A DNA stretch of 64,000 nt, taken from positions 682,001 to 746,000 of the forward strand of contig JALHQZ010000002.1 in assembly GCA_022841705.1 (NCBI GenBank). Reading direction: 5' to 3'. The stretch comes from Pirellulales bacterium. Lineage in GTDB: Bacteria > Planctomycetota > Planctomycetia > Pirellulales > Lacipirellulaceae. Below are positions 46,984 to 55,989 of this stretch, piece after piece. Under the pieces are notes generated by a model. It saw only the letters and a program-made list of their open reading frames with translations, was not told the DNA's origin and did no database searches. Numbering within the stretch: position 1 is the stretch's first letter; each line of letters starts with the position of its first letter. The position numbers and the translations under genes are program-made.

Positions 46984-47760
46984 ATGGGCATTAACTTTCC
47001 TGATACCAGTAAGGTAATTGAAGGTCGATGGAATATGATCAATCCCTTCCGTGAGTCCTTAATGTTCGCCTTCTATTGGGGTTCAAGGCATTCTGGAGCC
47101 AAGGCCAATTCAAAGCTGGTCGCGCAACTGCTCACGAGATTGAGCACCATCGATAAGCACCTCTCGCAATGGTCATTGTGGGGCGCCTCTCGCAGCAAGG
47201 GGAAGGACATTCTGATTACCGGCGATACCGGACAGATTCAGCGACTCTTACCTAAACGCACAACGCGTTCAGAATCCGGCAGAACGATCCTGCACGACCT
47301 AGGTTTCCATATGATGTTGCTCAATGAGGTTCCGTGTAAAGGAAACGTTGGTCTGAGTTTAACTTTCGATTCCATGGTCCACGGCGTCTCGAATTTATGC
47401 AATCTCAGTGTTGAACCCGGCACATCCGCTCAGGCGGCGCTGTCGACACCCGATTCTCTTACCGCCATATGCAACGCGATTGTCGACACTTGGGAGCCCG
47501 AGAATGGTGCTGTGACTTGCAGAAGCTTGATTGACGAAGTGCATCCAGAAGCAATGGGACTTGACGCGGGTTGGCTCATTTACCGGACAGGGCTTGAAAG
47601 CCAGGTTTCCAATAAGCTCAGTAAACATTTTCGCACTTGGCCGAATAAACTTGGAAACGGACTATTCAGCGTGGCGACTGATAAAATCTCGATGCCACCA
47701 ACACCTGCCGAGATTGAAGCCGTGCGACGGATGTTCAGCATCATCGGACCAGAGCTCTGA
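46984..47760 (+). CDS. Immunity protein 52 (Imm52)-like protein, orphan
   Basis: A 258-residue soluble protein. The N-terminal stretch FAFYWGSRHSGAKANSK, then LLTRLSTIDKHLSQWSLWG, is the pattern of the Imm52 family of polymorphic-toxin immunity proteins (YWGxR... W-x-x-G). It is expected to bind and block a cognate toxin, but no toxin gene is adjacent. Base composition is lower in G+C than the flanks, and a palindromic element precedes it, both consistent with recent transfer. The identification is by motif only. Confidence 0.6.
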   Translation: MGINFPDTSKVIEGRWNMINPFRESLMFAFYWGSRHSGAKANSKLVAQLLTRLSTIDKHLSQWSLWGASRSKGKDILITGDTGQIQRLLPKRTTRSESGRTILHDLGFHMMLLNEVPCKGNVGLSLTFDSMVHGVSNLCNLSVEPGTSAQAALSTPDSLTAICNAIVDTWEPENGAVTCRSLIDEVHPEAMGLDAGWLIYRTGLESQVSNKLSKHFRTWPNKLGNGLFSVATDKISMPPTPAEIEAVRRMFSIIGPEL

Positions 47761-47862
47761 TGTTGGTTGTTCATGTTGCGGCCAACCCTGGGCTGATAGA
47801 TGCCAATTTTCTTGGAGAGGGGCCTTCAGGATTCTGATTTCGCAGCGCACCCGACTTCGTTT

Positions 47863-48063
47863 CTACCGATACTCCAACAAATCCCCCGGCTGACACTCCA
47901 GCGCCTTGCAAATCGCCTCCAGCGTCGAGAGCCGGATCGCGCGCGCTTTGCCGTTCTTCAGGATCGAGATGTTGGCCATGGTGATGCCCACGCGTTCCGC
48001 CAGTTCGGTCACGCTCATCTTGCGCTTGGCCAGCATGACGTCGAGATTGATGATGATCGCCAT
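47863..48063 (-). CDS. XRE-family helix-turn-helix regulator
   Basis: A 66-residue Cro/CI-type protein consisting of one HTH domain: SVTELAERVGITMANISILKNGK and LSTLEAICKALECQPGDLLEY. This short YozG-like type commonly pairs with a DUF2975 membrane protein. Its start is 4 bases after the DUF2975 stop (gene order DUF2975 then XRE), so they form one operon. Confidence 0.88.
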   Translation of the reverse strand: MAIIINLDVMLAKRKMSVTELAERVGITMANISILKNGKARAIRLSTLEAICKALECQPGDLLEYR

Positions 48064-48067
48064 CGCG

Positions 48068-48553
48068 TTACACCGTGAGGTCGTGTTCGGACTTTAGCTC
48101 GACGGCATTCTGCAGGAGCCGTTCCAACATCGCCGCGACGGTGGTGATGACGATCGATGGCAAAATAATCAGCAGGGCTAGAAAAATCGGCGCTCCTGGA
48201 TTCTCGTCGTCAAGGTTGCCGGACAGGAGTATGAACAAGAGTTCTAAGACCACAAACCCGATGACGGCGAGCGCACAGTATTTGATAAACCAGAGCGCCC
48301 GCACGACTTCCGGCGAGAACGCCTGATTTCTTCCCACGTATCCGAGCGCGCGGATCGCCTGGTACAGCGCCATGAAGAACGGAATCGAGCCAACGTACAC
48401 CAGCGCCAGAAACGGATCCTGGAAATAGATTTCAAAGTTGGTGCGGTTTTTGTTCACACCCTCGATCTGCGGTTCCCACAGGAGCAGTGCCAGCGCCGCG
48501 ACGCCGACAAGCACAATCACAATCTGCAGAAAGATGGTTGAACTGCGTTTCAT
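48068..48553 (-). CDS. DUF2975 family membrane protein
   Basis: A 161-residue protein with four predicted transmembrane helices and a periplasmic or cytoplasmic loop between helices 1 and 2, as in DUF2975 proteins, which are encoded with the XRE regulator. The role is unknown; the pair is often regarded as a membrane-sensing regulatory module. The ATG at 48553 begins MKRSSTIFLQIV; a longer frame to 48697 has an unlikely hydrophilic extension. Confidence 0.85.
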   Translation of the reverse strand: MKRSSTIFLQIVIVLVGVAALALLLWEPQIEGVNKNRTNFEIYFQDPFLALVYVGSIPFFMALYQAIRALGYVGRNQAFSPEVVRALWFIKYCALAVIGFVVLELLFILLSGNLDDENPGAPIFLALLIILPSIVITTVAAMLERLLQNAVELKSEHDLTV

Positions 48554-48769
48554 GGGTGGCTCCGAAAACGTTGTAACCCGGTGCAGTTTATCGGTCGATT
48601 TATTGTTTTTCAATATGTATTTATTGTTATTCGCACAATTAACGGCCGCTTGCGGCTTAGCGCTGACCCCCAAGAAAATCTTCCAACTTTCTCCCAAATC
48701 GCACTAGAAAGTAGCCACTAAATAGTGTTCAATTGAACACATGGCCCAGATAAGCGGGGCGTACGAAAC

Positions 48770-49786
48770 CTATCCCACCAAAACAGCCGCGACTTGCTGA
48801 GCCTCCTGACGAGAAACACCCAAATGCGTCACCATCCGGCAGCGCCGATTTGAGATCGCGTTGCACAGCACGCCCTGCGCTTTGAGCTGGGCGACAAACT
48901 CGACGGCGCTCCCGAAATTCGGCGCTACTTCCATCACCACCAAGTTCGTGTCGCACCGGTCGCCCACCAGCGACAAGTGCGGCGCTGCGCGCACCGCCGC
49001 CGCGATGAGCTGCGCATGCGCGTGATCCTCTGCTAACCGATCCAACTGATGTTCCAAAGCATACAACGCCCCCGCCGCCAAAATCCCCGCTTGGCGCCAA
49101 CCGCCGCCGAGCGCTTTGCGCAACCGCCGCGCGCGCACGATGGTTTCCTTCGGTCCGCAGAGGGCCGAACCAACCGGCGCGCCGAGGCCTTTGCTGAAGC
49201 ACACGCTCACCGTGTCGAACGGCGCGCACCACGTTTCGGCGTCGATGCCAGTGGCCACGACCGCGTTCCACAGGCGGGCGCCATCGAGATGTGTGGCGAG
49301 CCCGCGCGCGGCGGCGTACTCACACACCGATTTGATTTCATCGAGCGGCAGAATCCGGCCACCCTGCCGATTATGCGTATTCTCCAAGCAAACCAGCCGC
49401 GAGCGGGCGAAGTGAACGTTGTCGGGCCGAATGTGGTCCTCCAAATGCGCGATGGTCACCAGCCCGTCCGGCGTGACGATCGGATGCGCCGCCACGCCAA
49501 ACAGTTGGGCGCTGGCGCCCTGTTCGTAGTGATAAATATGACACTCGGCATCGCACAAAAACTCATCGCCCGGCTGGCAATGCATCCGCACGCCAATCTG
49601 GTTCCCCATCGTCCCGGTCGGCACAAACAGCGCCGCCGCTTTCCCCACAATTTCCGCAACCCGTTCTTCGAGCTTTCGCACCGTGGGGTCTTCGCCAAAT
49701 ACATCATCTCCAACCGGCGCCGCCGCCATCACGGTGCGCATTTCCGCCGTCGGTTTCGTCAGCGTATCACTGCGTAAATCAATCAT
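48770..49786 (-). CDS. ltaE: Low-specificity L-threonine aldolase
   Basis: A 338-residue PLP enzyme cleaving L-threonine or L-allo-threonine to glycine and acetaldehyde. Landmarks: MIDLRSDTLTKPT at the N-terminus, PVGDDVFGEDPTV loop, PTGTMGNQ, HLDGARLWN (D168 contacts the PLP pyridine nitrogen) and CFSKGLGAPVGS (K199 forms the Schiff base). Length is normal. It is divergent from hisD (148 bases between) and no other threonine gene is near. Confidence 0.93.
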   Translation of the reverse strand: MIDLRSDTLTKPTAEMRTVMAAAPVGDDVFGEDPTVRKLEERVAEIVGKAAALFVPTGTMGNQIGVRMHCQPGDEFLCDAECHIYHYEQGASAQLFGVAAHPIVTPDGLVTIAHLEDHIRPDNVHFARSRLVCLENTHNRQGGRILPLDEIKSVCEYAAARGLATHLDGARLWNAVVATGIDAETWCAPFDTVSVCFSKGLGAPVGSALCGPKETIVRARRLRKALGGGWRQAGILAAGALYALEHQLDRLAEDHAHAQLIAAAVRAAPHLSLVGDRCDTNLVVMEVAPNFGSAVEFVAQLKAQGVLCNAISNRRCRMVTHLGVSRQEAQQVAAVLVG

Positions 49787-49933
49787 TCGAACACCCGTCG
49801 TTTAGCCGCGCTCACGCTAGCGGAGCGCATTTCGGCCGCTAGTAGTCAAGAATCGCCGCGCTTTAATGCCCGCGAAATATCGGGCATAATACAGATTCAC
49901 TCCGCATTCCGCATTCGCCCTTCCGCATTCCTA

Positions 49934-51283
49934 ATGATACTCCCGCTCATCGATGTTCGCACGCCGGGCCAGGAAGCTGCCCTCGCCGAGCTGCGCGCGA
50001 AGCTCGCGCCGGAAGGGAACGTCGTGAGCGAAGCGGGCCGGCGGAAGACGATTGAAGTCTTTGGCGAACCGCTCACGCCCGCGCAAGTGGTCGAACGAAT
50101 CTGCGGCGATGTCAAACAGCGCGGCGTGGCGGCGGTGCTCGAATACAACCGCAAGCTCGATGGCGCTGAACTCACTGCTGAGACACTGCGAGTTCCGCTG
50201 GCCGAACTCGCGGCCGCAAGTGCCGCGGCGAAGCCGGAGTTTCGTGCGACGATTCGCCGCATCCGCGAGCGCGTGCTGCGGTTTCAGCAAGCGATTCTGC
50301 ATCGTGATGTAACGGTGCCAATCGAAGGGGGCGGCGAATTACGGCAGCGGTACTTGCCACTCGAACGCGTTGGCATCTGCGTTCCCGGCGGTGCGGCGGC
50401 GTATCCGTCGACCGTACTAATGACCGCCGTCCCCGCGCAAGCGGCCGGCGTGAAGCAGCTTGCGGTCGTGGCGCCGCCGACGAAGTTTGGCAGCTACAAC
50501 GAAGATTTACTGGCGACGTGCCACGAACTCGGCATCACCGAAGTTTATCGGATGGGTGGCGCGCAGGCCGTAGCAGCGCTAGCTTACGGTGTTGAAGGAA
50601 TCCCTTCAGTCGACAAAATCGTCGGCCCCGGCAACCTGTTTGTTGCGCTCGCCAAACGGCACGTCTTCGGGGAAGTAGGAATCGACTCGATCGCCGGCCC
50701 GAGTGAAGTGATCGTCATCGCCGATGAAACCACCTCGCCCGAATACACCGCCGCCGATCTCATCGCCCAAGCCGAACACGCGCCGGGCTCCGCCGTGCTG
50801 GTCACGTGGCACGAACCGCTGCTCGCCGCCGTGCGCGCCGCAACCGAGCGGCAACTCGCCGAGCTCTCGCGGGGCGACCTCGCCCGCCACGCGCTCACCG
50901 AGTTCAGCGCGATGATCCTGGTCCGCGACCGCGCTCAAGCCGCCGAAATTGCCGACCTGTTGGCCACCGAACACCTCCACATCGCCTGCCGCGACGCCGA
51001 AGAAATGCTCGCCAACATCCGCTGCGCCGGCGCCGTCTTCCTCGGCCCGCACAGCCCCGTGCCGGTTGGCGATTACACCGCCGGCCCGTCGCACGTGTTG
51101 CCGACCGGCGCCACCGCCCGCTTCGCGAGCGGGTTATCAAGCAACGACTTTTTGCGGTCCAACAGTGTGATCCACTTCACCGCCGAAACGCTCGCAGAAT
51201 ACGCCGAAGACATCGTGCGATTAGCCACCGTCGAAAGCCTGACCGCCCACGCCGCGGCTGTTAAAGTTCGCCAAACGAAGTAG
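49934..51283 (+). CDS. hisD: Histidinol dehydrogenase
   Basis: A 449-residue zinc-dependent enzyme of the last steps of histidine synthesis, oxidising L-histidinol to L-histidine. Landmarks: RVGICVPGGAAAYPSTVLM, GGAQAVAALAYG, VDKIVGPGN, the zinc-site GPSEV and HAPGS segments, and the C-terminal PVGDYTAGPSHVLPT and a catalytic His/Glu in GLSSNDFL. Length fits. The neighbouring hisC follows after 68 bases. No clear ribosome site precedes the ATG, which is in a stretch of small CCGCATTC repeats. Confidence 0.95.
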   Translation: MILPLIDVRTPGQEAALAELRAKLAPEGNVVSEAGRRKTIEVFGEPLTPAQVVERICGDVKQRGVAAVLEYNRKLDGAELTAETLRVPLAELAAASAAAKPEFRATIRRIRERVLRFQQAILHRDVTVPIEGGGELRQRYLPLERVGICVPGGAAAYPSTVLMTAVPAQAAGVKQLAVVAPPTKFGSYNEDLLATCHELGITEVYRMGGAQAVAALAYGVEGIPSVDKIVGPGNLFVALAKRHVFGEVGIDSIAGPSEVIVIADETTSPEYTAADLIAQAEHAPGSAVLVTWHEPLLAAVRAATERQLAELSRGDLARHALTEFSAMILVRDRAQAAEIADLLATEHLHIACRDAEEMLANIRCAGAVFLGPHSPVPVGDYTAGPSHVLPTGATARFASGLSSNDFLRSNSVIHFTAETLAEYAEDIVRLATVESLTAHAAAVKVRQTK

Positions 51284-51351
51284 ACACCGAACGTCGCCGA
51301 CCGTAGGTCGCCGGCTACTGCCCACTGCCTGCTGCCCTCTCCCTATTTGCT

Positions 51352-52386
51352 ATGCACTTCCGCACGAATATCGAACTGATGAGCGGCTACGTCCCCGGTG
51401 AGCAGCCGCGGGGGCAGAAGTTCATTAAGCTCAACACCAACGAAAATCCCTATCCGCCATCGCCCAAGGTGACGGCCGCGATCGCGGCGACGCTCGAAAA
51501 AGGTTTGCAGCGCTATCCCGATCCGCTCGGCACGGCGTTCCGCGTGCGCGCGGCCGAGGTGCTCGGCGTGGAGCCCGATTGGATTCTCTGCGGCAACGGT
51601 AGTGATGATATTCTCACCATTGTCACGCGCGCGTTCGTCGATAGCGGCGATGTGGTTCGTTACCCGGCGCCAAGTTACATCCTCTATAAAACGCTGGCCG
51701 ACATTCAAGGCGCAAGCTGCGATGTGGTGCGGTACGAAGAGGACTGGTCGCTCGGCTACGAATTCACCGCTCCCCTGCCCCGCTTGAATCTCGCGTACCT
51801 CGCCAACCCCAACAGTCCCAGCGGCACGCTGCTCGCGCCGGGCGAAGTCGCCGCGATTGCCGACAATTTGCCCTGCCCGCTGCTAGTGGATGAAGCGTAT
51901 GTCGACTTCGCCAGCACAAACTGCATCGATCTCGTGCGCACCAACCCGCGGATTATGGTGAGCCGCACCCTGTCAAAGAGCTACGCGCTGGCCGGCCTGC
52001 GGTTCGGCTACCTGGTAGCCCAGCCGCAGGTGATCGCCCAGCTTCGCAAAGTGAAGGACAGTTATAACTGCGACGCGCTCGCGCTGGCTGGCGCCACCGC
52101 TGCGATTGACGACCAGGCCTGGCTCCGCGAAAACGTCGCCCGTGTGCGCGCCACCCGCATCAAACTGTTTCACGGCCTCGAAGACCGCGGCTTCAAGCCG
52201 CTTGCTTCGCAGGCGAACTTCGTCTGGACGACGCACCCGTCGAACGCCCATGAGGAAATTTATCTTCGCCTCAAAGATCAGGGCGTCCTTGTGCGCTACA
52301 TGCGCTACGCCGGCTGGGGCGACGGCTTACGCATCAGCGTCGGCACCGACGCCGAAAACGAAGCGCTGCTAGCGATGCTGGGATAA
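51352..52386 (+). CDS. hisC: Histidinol-phosphate aminotransferase
   Basis: A 344-residue class II PLP aminotransferase converting imidazole acetol phosphate to histidinol phosphate. Landmarks: LNTNENPYPPSPKV near residue 25-38, LCGNGSDDILTIVTRAF, the NPNSPSGT loop, VDEAYVDF and SRTLSKSYALAGLRFGY with the PLP lysine. It lies 68 bases after hisD on the same strand, so the pair is likely one operon. Confidence 0.95.
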   Translation: MHFRTNIELMSGYVPGEQPRGQKFIKLNTNENPYPPSPKVTAAIAATLEKGLQRYPDPLGTAFRVRAAEVLGVEPDWILCGNGSDDILTIVTRAFVDSGDVVRYPAPSYILYKTLADIQGASCDVVRYEEDWSLGYEFTAPLPRLNLAYLANPNSPSGTLLAPGEVAAIADNLPCPLLVDEAYVDFASTNCIDLVRTNPRIMVSRTLSKSYALAGLRFGYLVAQPQVIAQLRKVKDSYNCDALALAGATAAIDDQAWLRENVARVRATRIKLFHGLEDRGFKPLASQANFVWTTHPSNAHEEIYLRLKDQGVLVRYMRYAGWGDGLRISVGTDAENEALLAMLG

Positions 52387-52432
52387 GTGAGACAGAGGAT
52401 AGGGGACGCGCCGCTTTTCTGAAAAGAGCAGC

Positions 52433-52600
52433 ACACGGATGCAGCGGATTAACGCGGATAAAAGAAGGATAAAGAGAAAGGGAACACTAATCGACGCTGA
52501 TTTGCACTAATCAGATTAGCGGCAATTAGTGTTGATTAGTGTTCTATTTTCGTTTCTGATCCGCACTTCTCCGCCACATCCGCGCTCATCCGCGTCCCCC
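52433..52600. repeat. Nested inverted repeat after hisC
   Basis: Outer arms carry GCGGAT units (52444-52459) and ATCCGCG units (52578-52595); inner arms GAACACTAATC (52482-52492) and GATTAGTGTTC (52534-52544) pair. The design differs in sequence from the 6774 and 56736 elements but not in style. It fills most of the 380-base hisC-BBP7 gap; nothing coding is seen there. Confidence 0.65.
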
Positions 52601-52766
52601 ATTCTTTAATCACCTTAACCCCTCGCTACTTGTTAAACCGCGCAAAGTTTGCCGGGCGTAACGAGATTGCTGACTGTCCACGGCCCGCAGAACCGATTCT
52701 ACCGTTAGCGGCGCGCTCCGTGTGCGCTGCTAGCATCAACAAGGGACGCCAACACCCGGGGGGGCG

Positions 52767-53972
52767 ATGGCCAGCGGGACATCGACAATGTGGCGGGGCG
52801 TGTTCGCCGTTTCGCTCTGCGCGGGACTTACGGCTGCGGCTCAAGAGCCGCCGGCGCCAAGTTCCCCGGAAGTTGTCATTCCCAATGAATCATCGGGAAT
52901 GATCGTGGCGCCGACGCCGCAATCGAACGCGTATCCGAAGGGCGACTACTATTCGCACCTGATGGGTTCCAGCGGCGGCTGTTCAAACGGAGCGTGCGAT
53001 TGGGGCTGGGGCTGTGGTGGTTCGCCGCATCGCACCGGACCCGGTCCGTGCGATACGTGGAAGGTTGGGCCGCGGCTGCGATTTGCGCTCGATGGCGTGA
53101 TCCTGCAGCGCGATGAAACGAATCTCGATGCGCTCACCGCTGCCGCGACGCCGCCGTTCACCGGTGACCAGTTGCGTGAAAACTTTGACTGGGGCGCCGG
53201 CGCGCACCTGGTGATTGCCAGCGATTGGCCGAAGTATGCAGGGTACGAAATGGCGGTCGAGTACGTGGGCGTCCCGGAGTGGAACGCCAGCGTCTTCGTG
53301 CCCGATGTTCCGCCGCTCGGCCCGATTGCCGGCGTCAACACGCAGCGCGAGCTGACTTACCGTTCGGCGCTGCATTCGCTCTCCTTCAATTTTCAAGAAG
53401 GCCGGCAGCGGATCTTCAAACCGTTCCTCGGCGTGCGGTATGTCTACTTGGACGAAGACCTCGACGACGAGACCGACCAGTTCGCGCCGGCCGTGGTCGG
53501 CGCGCTCACCAATACGACCGACATCGCCCGCGCGGTGGATGTGCAGAATCACCTCATCGGATTTCAGGGCGGTTTGCGCGGCGACCTCTGGAATCGCGGC
53601 GGCTGGTTCAGCCTGCAAGGGATGATCAATGGCGGCGTCTACTGCAACCTTTCGAACCAGAATAACCGCTTCCGGCAAACGACCCGCACGCAACGGCTCG
53701 ATGATCCGAACACCGCGGGGAACGAGCTCTACGATACCGTGACCACCGTCTCGAACGAATACAAACAGGACCGGGCCCGCGCCGCGTTCCTGGGTGAAGG
53801 CTCACTTGCCGCCGTCGCGCAGCTCAACCGCTGCACCTCGCTGCGGGCCGGCTACCAAGTGATGTACCTGGAGGGCGTCGAACTCGGCGACACGGCGTTT
53901 CTGGGCAACGGGCCGAGCAATGATGACTTGCTGTTGCATGGATGGTTCGCCGGGTTTGAGTATCGGCGTTAA
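52767..53972 (+). CDS. BBP7 family (DUF1551) outer-membrane beta-barrel protein
   Basis: A 401-residue exported protein with a signal peptide (about 10-27, ending AAAQE) and a body of amphipathic beta strands ending in FAGFEYRR, a final aromatic typical of outer-membrane barrels. The Cys/Gly-rich segment (SSGGCSNGACDWGWGCGG) and the WKVGPRLRFALDGVILQRD entry strand match the BBP7/DUF1551 family abundant in planctomycetes. Probable role: outer-membrane pore or adhesin, unknown in detail. Confidence 0.83.
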   Translation: MASGTSTMWRGVFAVSLCAGLTAAAQEPPAPSSPEVVIPNESSGMIVAPTPQSNAYPKGDYYSHLMGSSGGCSNGACDWGWGCGGSPHRTGPGPCDTWKVGPRLRFALDGVILQRDETNLDALTAAATPPFTGDQLRENFDWGAGAHLVIASDWPKYAGYEMAVEYVGVPEWNASVFVPDVPPLGPIAGVNTQRELTYRSALHSLSFNFQEGRQRIFKPFLGVRYVYLDEDLDDETDQFAPAVVGALTNTTDIARAVDVQNHLIGFQGGLRGDLWNRGGWFSLQGMINGGVYCNLSNQNNRFRQTTRTQRLDDPNTAGNELYDTVTTVSNEYKQDRARAAFLGEGSLAAVAQLNRCTSLRAGYQVMYLEGVELGDTAFLGNGPSNDDLLLHGWFAGFEYRR

Positions 53973-54063
53973 ATAGCAGGCACGCTCCGTCGTGCCGTCG
54001 CCCGCCCTGAAAGTAAACGTCAACACCACCGCAGGTTACGGCACGCGGAGCGTGCCTACTACA

Positions 54064-54222
54064 ATGCCCCACACTGATTTCGCACCGCTCACCGCTGAAT
54101 CATCCGACGCCGTCACCTGGTCCGACCGCGTGCCGTGGGAACGCATCGGTCAGCGGATGCTCACGGCGCTGCGCTCCGTGGCGGAACTCTTCGCGGATGA
54201 CGAACACGGCGAAGAAGATTAA
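54064..54222 (+). CDS. Small hypothetical protein
   Basis: A possible 52-residue acidic protein (TWSDRVPWERIGQRMLTALRSVAELFADDEHGEED) with one amphipathic helix. It follows the BBP7 gene closely and ends before the palindromic element. No ribosome site is obvious; a longer in-frame start at 53992 also exists. Weak call, no family. Confidence 0.4.
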   Translation: MPHTDFAPLTAESSDAVTWSDRVPWERIGQRMLTALRSVAELFADDEHGEED

Positions 54223-54227
54223 GTAAG

Positions 54228-54424
54228 GGGTGGCACCGACTTTCGGCCGGCACGACTTCGCCTACAATAGAGACTCTCTTCGGCCGATTGTCGGTGTGCC
54301 GCAGGCATAAGAAGTGATTCGCTTGCACGCGGTTCACTTCCTACGGCGTGCCGCCGCACCGACAATCGGCCGGATGAGCGTTGTCTTGGTGGTAGGTTTT
54401 CTCCGGCCGAAAGTCGGCGCCACC
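54228..54424. repeat. Nested cruciform-like intergenic element, related to 46864-46965
   Basis: Outer arms GGTGGCACCGACTTTCGGCC (from 54229) and GGCCGAAAGTCGGCGCCACC (to 54423) pair; inner arms CGGCCGATTGTCGGTG (54281-54296) and CACCGACAATCGGCCG (54357-54372) pair; at the centre GAAGTGA (54311-54317) pairs with TCACTTC (54334-54340). Three nested palindromes in one 200-base element between the small gene and the carbonic anhydrase gene. Confidence 0.75.
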
Positions 54425-54447
54425 CAACTCTTGTCTCCATCACAATC

Positions 54448-54957
54448 ATGTCCCTCTTCACTCGCACCAGCACCGGCGCTTATCTCGCTCACAACGCCAC
54501 CGTCACTGCGGACGTGCGGCTGGGGGTGGATTCCAGCGTGTGGTTCACCTCCGTCATTCGCGGCGATGTAGCGCCGGTGACCATTGGCGAGCGAGTGAAC
54601 GTACAGGATGGCTCCGTGGTGCATTGCGATAGTGGCGTGCCGAACGTGATTGAGGCGGACGTGACCATCGGCCATCGAGCGGTGGTGCATGGGATGCGCG
54701 TGGGCCGGGGCACGCTGATCGGCATGGGCGCCGTGGTGCTGGGCCGCACGGTGATCGGCGAAGAGTGCCTGATCGCCGCCGGCGCCGTGGTGCCGCCGGG
54801 CCTCGAAGTCCCCGACCGGATGCTGGTGATGGGCGTCCCCGGCAAAATCGCCCGCCCGGTGAGCGAGAAAGAACTCGAGTACATGCGCTGGCTCAGCGGG
54901 CATTACGTGCGCCTGGCGGAGCGGTATGTGGCGGGCGAGTTCGCGGCAGTACTGTGA
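54448..54957 (+). CDS. Gamma-class carbonic anhydrase family protein (YrdA/PaaY-like)
   Basis: A 169-residue left-handed beta-helix hexapeptide-repeat protein (VWFTSVIRGDVAPVTIGERV, NVQDGSVVHCD, IGHRAVVHG). The three metal His residues expected for the gamma carbonic anhydrase fold are at VVHCD, TIGHR and VVHGM. Probable trimer, with zinc between subunits. Activity may be carbonic anhydrase or another function, as for YrdA and PaaY. Start ATG 54448. Confidence 0.88.
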   Translation: MSLFTRTSTGAYLAHNATVTADVRLGVDSSVWFTSVIRGDVAPVTIGERVNVQDGSVVHCDSGVPNVIEADVTIGHRAVVHGMRVGRGTLIGMGAVVLGRTVIGEECLIAAGAVVPPGLEVPDRMLVMGVPGKIARPVSEKELEYMRWLSGHYVRLAERYVAGEFAAVL

Positions 54958-54983
54958 GCAATGGGATTCATTTAACCTCAAAA

Positions 54984-55259
54984 TCAGTTGAATCGCTTGC
55001 CTTCGCTATAAAGCCGCTGTACCTCTAGCCACCTCTTCTTTGCACGTTTAGGAGGCGCTTTGAAATAGCGTCCCGGGCGTGTCATCAAGACTTTGCAGTT
55101 GGGACATGGAAACGGGCGTTGGGGCACCTTTGAATCCCAGTTTGATGATCCTTGCTGTTTGAATGACTTTCGGCAACTAAAGCAAGCGAAATGCACCTTG
55201 TTGGTTGCGTGAGGTACTCCCGTACCGAAGTCCTTTAGACTCTTAGGCAGACGCGACAT
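54984..55259 (-). CDS. Small zinc-ribbon protein
   Basis: A 91-residue basic protein with a zinc-ribbon (CFSCRKS and CPNCKV, two CxxC knuckles) followed by a Lys/Arg-rich tail. No family recognised; it could bind RNA or DNA. An excellent AAGGAGG site stands 5-11 bases before the ATG at 55259, which supports it being a real gene. Confidence 0.75.
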   Translation of the reverse strand: MSRLPKSLKDFGTGVPHATNKVHFACFSCRKSFKQQGSSNWDSKVPQRPFPCPNCKVLMTRPGRYFKAPPKRAKKRWLEVQRLYSEGKRFN

Positions 55260-55309
55260 TGATCACCCTCCTTTGGTAGGTTCACGCTGACACAGCAAAC
55301 CCACTTTAC

Positions 55310-55579
55310 CTAACTCTTACCATGTCCGTTTCGCGATTTGTACCAAGCCACTGCGACGACGATAACCAATCCAACGATTAGCCCAATCGTAAATCCTTGG
55401 GTGGCGCCAAGCCCGATCCCTAGTTGCATCGGATCGATCGGAGCATCAAACGGAATACGAAAGACGGTACGGTAGTAATCGGGAGCGAAGCGACCAAGAC
55501 TAGCGCCCACAAGTCCGCCAACCACACCAAACGCCAGACCACTGGCGATCGTGATGAGAAAGCCCTGTTTCACAGTCAT
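55310..55579 (-). CDS. Small membrane protein, glycine-rich helices
   Basis: An 89-residue protein with two glycine-rich transmembrane helices (ASGLAFGVVGGLVGASLG and GLGATQGFTIGLIVGLVIVVAVAW) and a basic tail (KSRNGHGKS). ATG 55579 is preceded by a GAGG site. No family recognised. Confidence 0.65.
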   Translation of the reverse strand: MTVKQGFLITIASGLAFGVVGGLVGASLGRFAPDYYRTVFRIPFDAPIDPMQLGIGLGATQGFTIGLIVGLVIVVAVAWYKSRNGHGKS

Positions 55580-55668
55580 GTGGGCCTCATAAGTATGTCG
55601 GATGCATTCAGTGAAAGTGAAGGGCAACGTCATCGCCGGATGGGTTCACGCTGATGTGATGTATCGAA

Positions 55669-55908
55669 TTACCCGACTTCCACCAGCCGATTCGCGAAAT
55701 CGCGCCCCGAAGTTGGCGGCGGCAGCGGGCGGCCCTCTTGGTGGTAAAGCCCAATCGCCTCTTCCACAATTTGGCACAGCTCGACGAAGACCTGTTGCTC
55801 ATCGGGGCCGTGGCAGCCGCCGAAGAAGAGGCCCGGGGAACTGCCGACGTAGCAGTTGTCTTCCGCGGACCACTCGACGACTTTTACATAGCGGGCGCTT
55901 TCGATCAT
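55669..55908 (-). CDS. Orphan HicB-like antitoxin-fold protein
   Basis: A 79-residue protein with the HicB-type partial RNase-H fold: YVKVVEWSAEDNCYVGSSPGL, then a helix VFVELCQIVEEAIGLYHQEGRPLPPP. It would normally pair with a HicA toxin, but no HicA-sized gene with a toxin motif is on either side. It lies in the same direction as the histidine kinase gene, 81 bases away. Confidence 0.75.
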   Translation of the reverse strand: MIESARYVKVVEWSAEDNCYVGSSPGLFFGGCHGPDEQQVFVELCQIVEEAIGLYHQEGRPLPPPTSGRDFANRLVEVG

Positions 55909-55989
55909 GACTTTATTCTACTCGACACGCCACGGCGGCGCAAAGTTGAATTCCATCGCACGCCGCGGAGCGTAGCTCCCCGGCTATTG

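Noticed and set aside
49890..49930. CCGCATTC repeats before hisD
   Set aside because: Only three partial units of 7-8 bases; not enough to call a repeat element.
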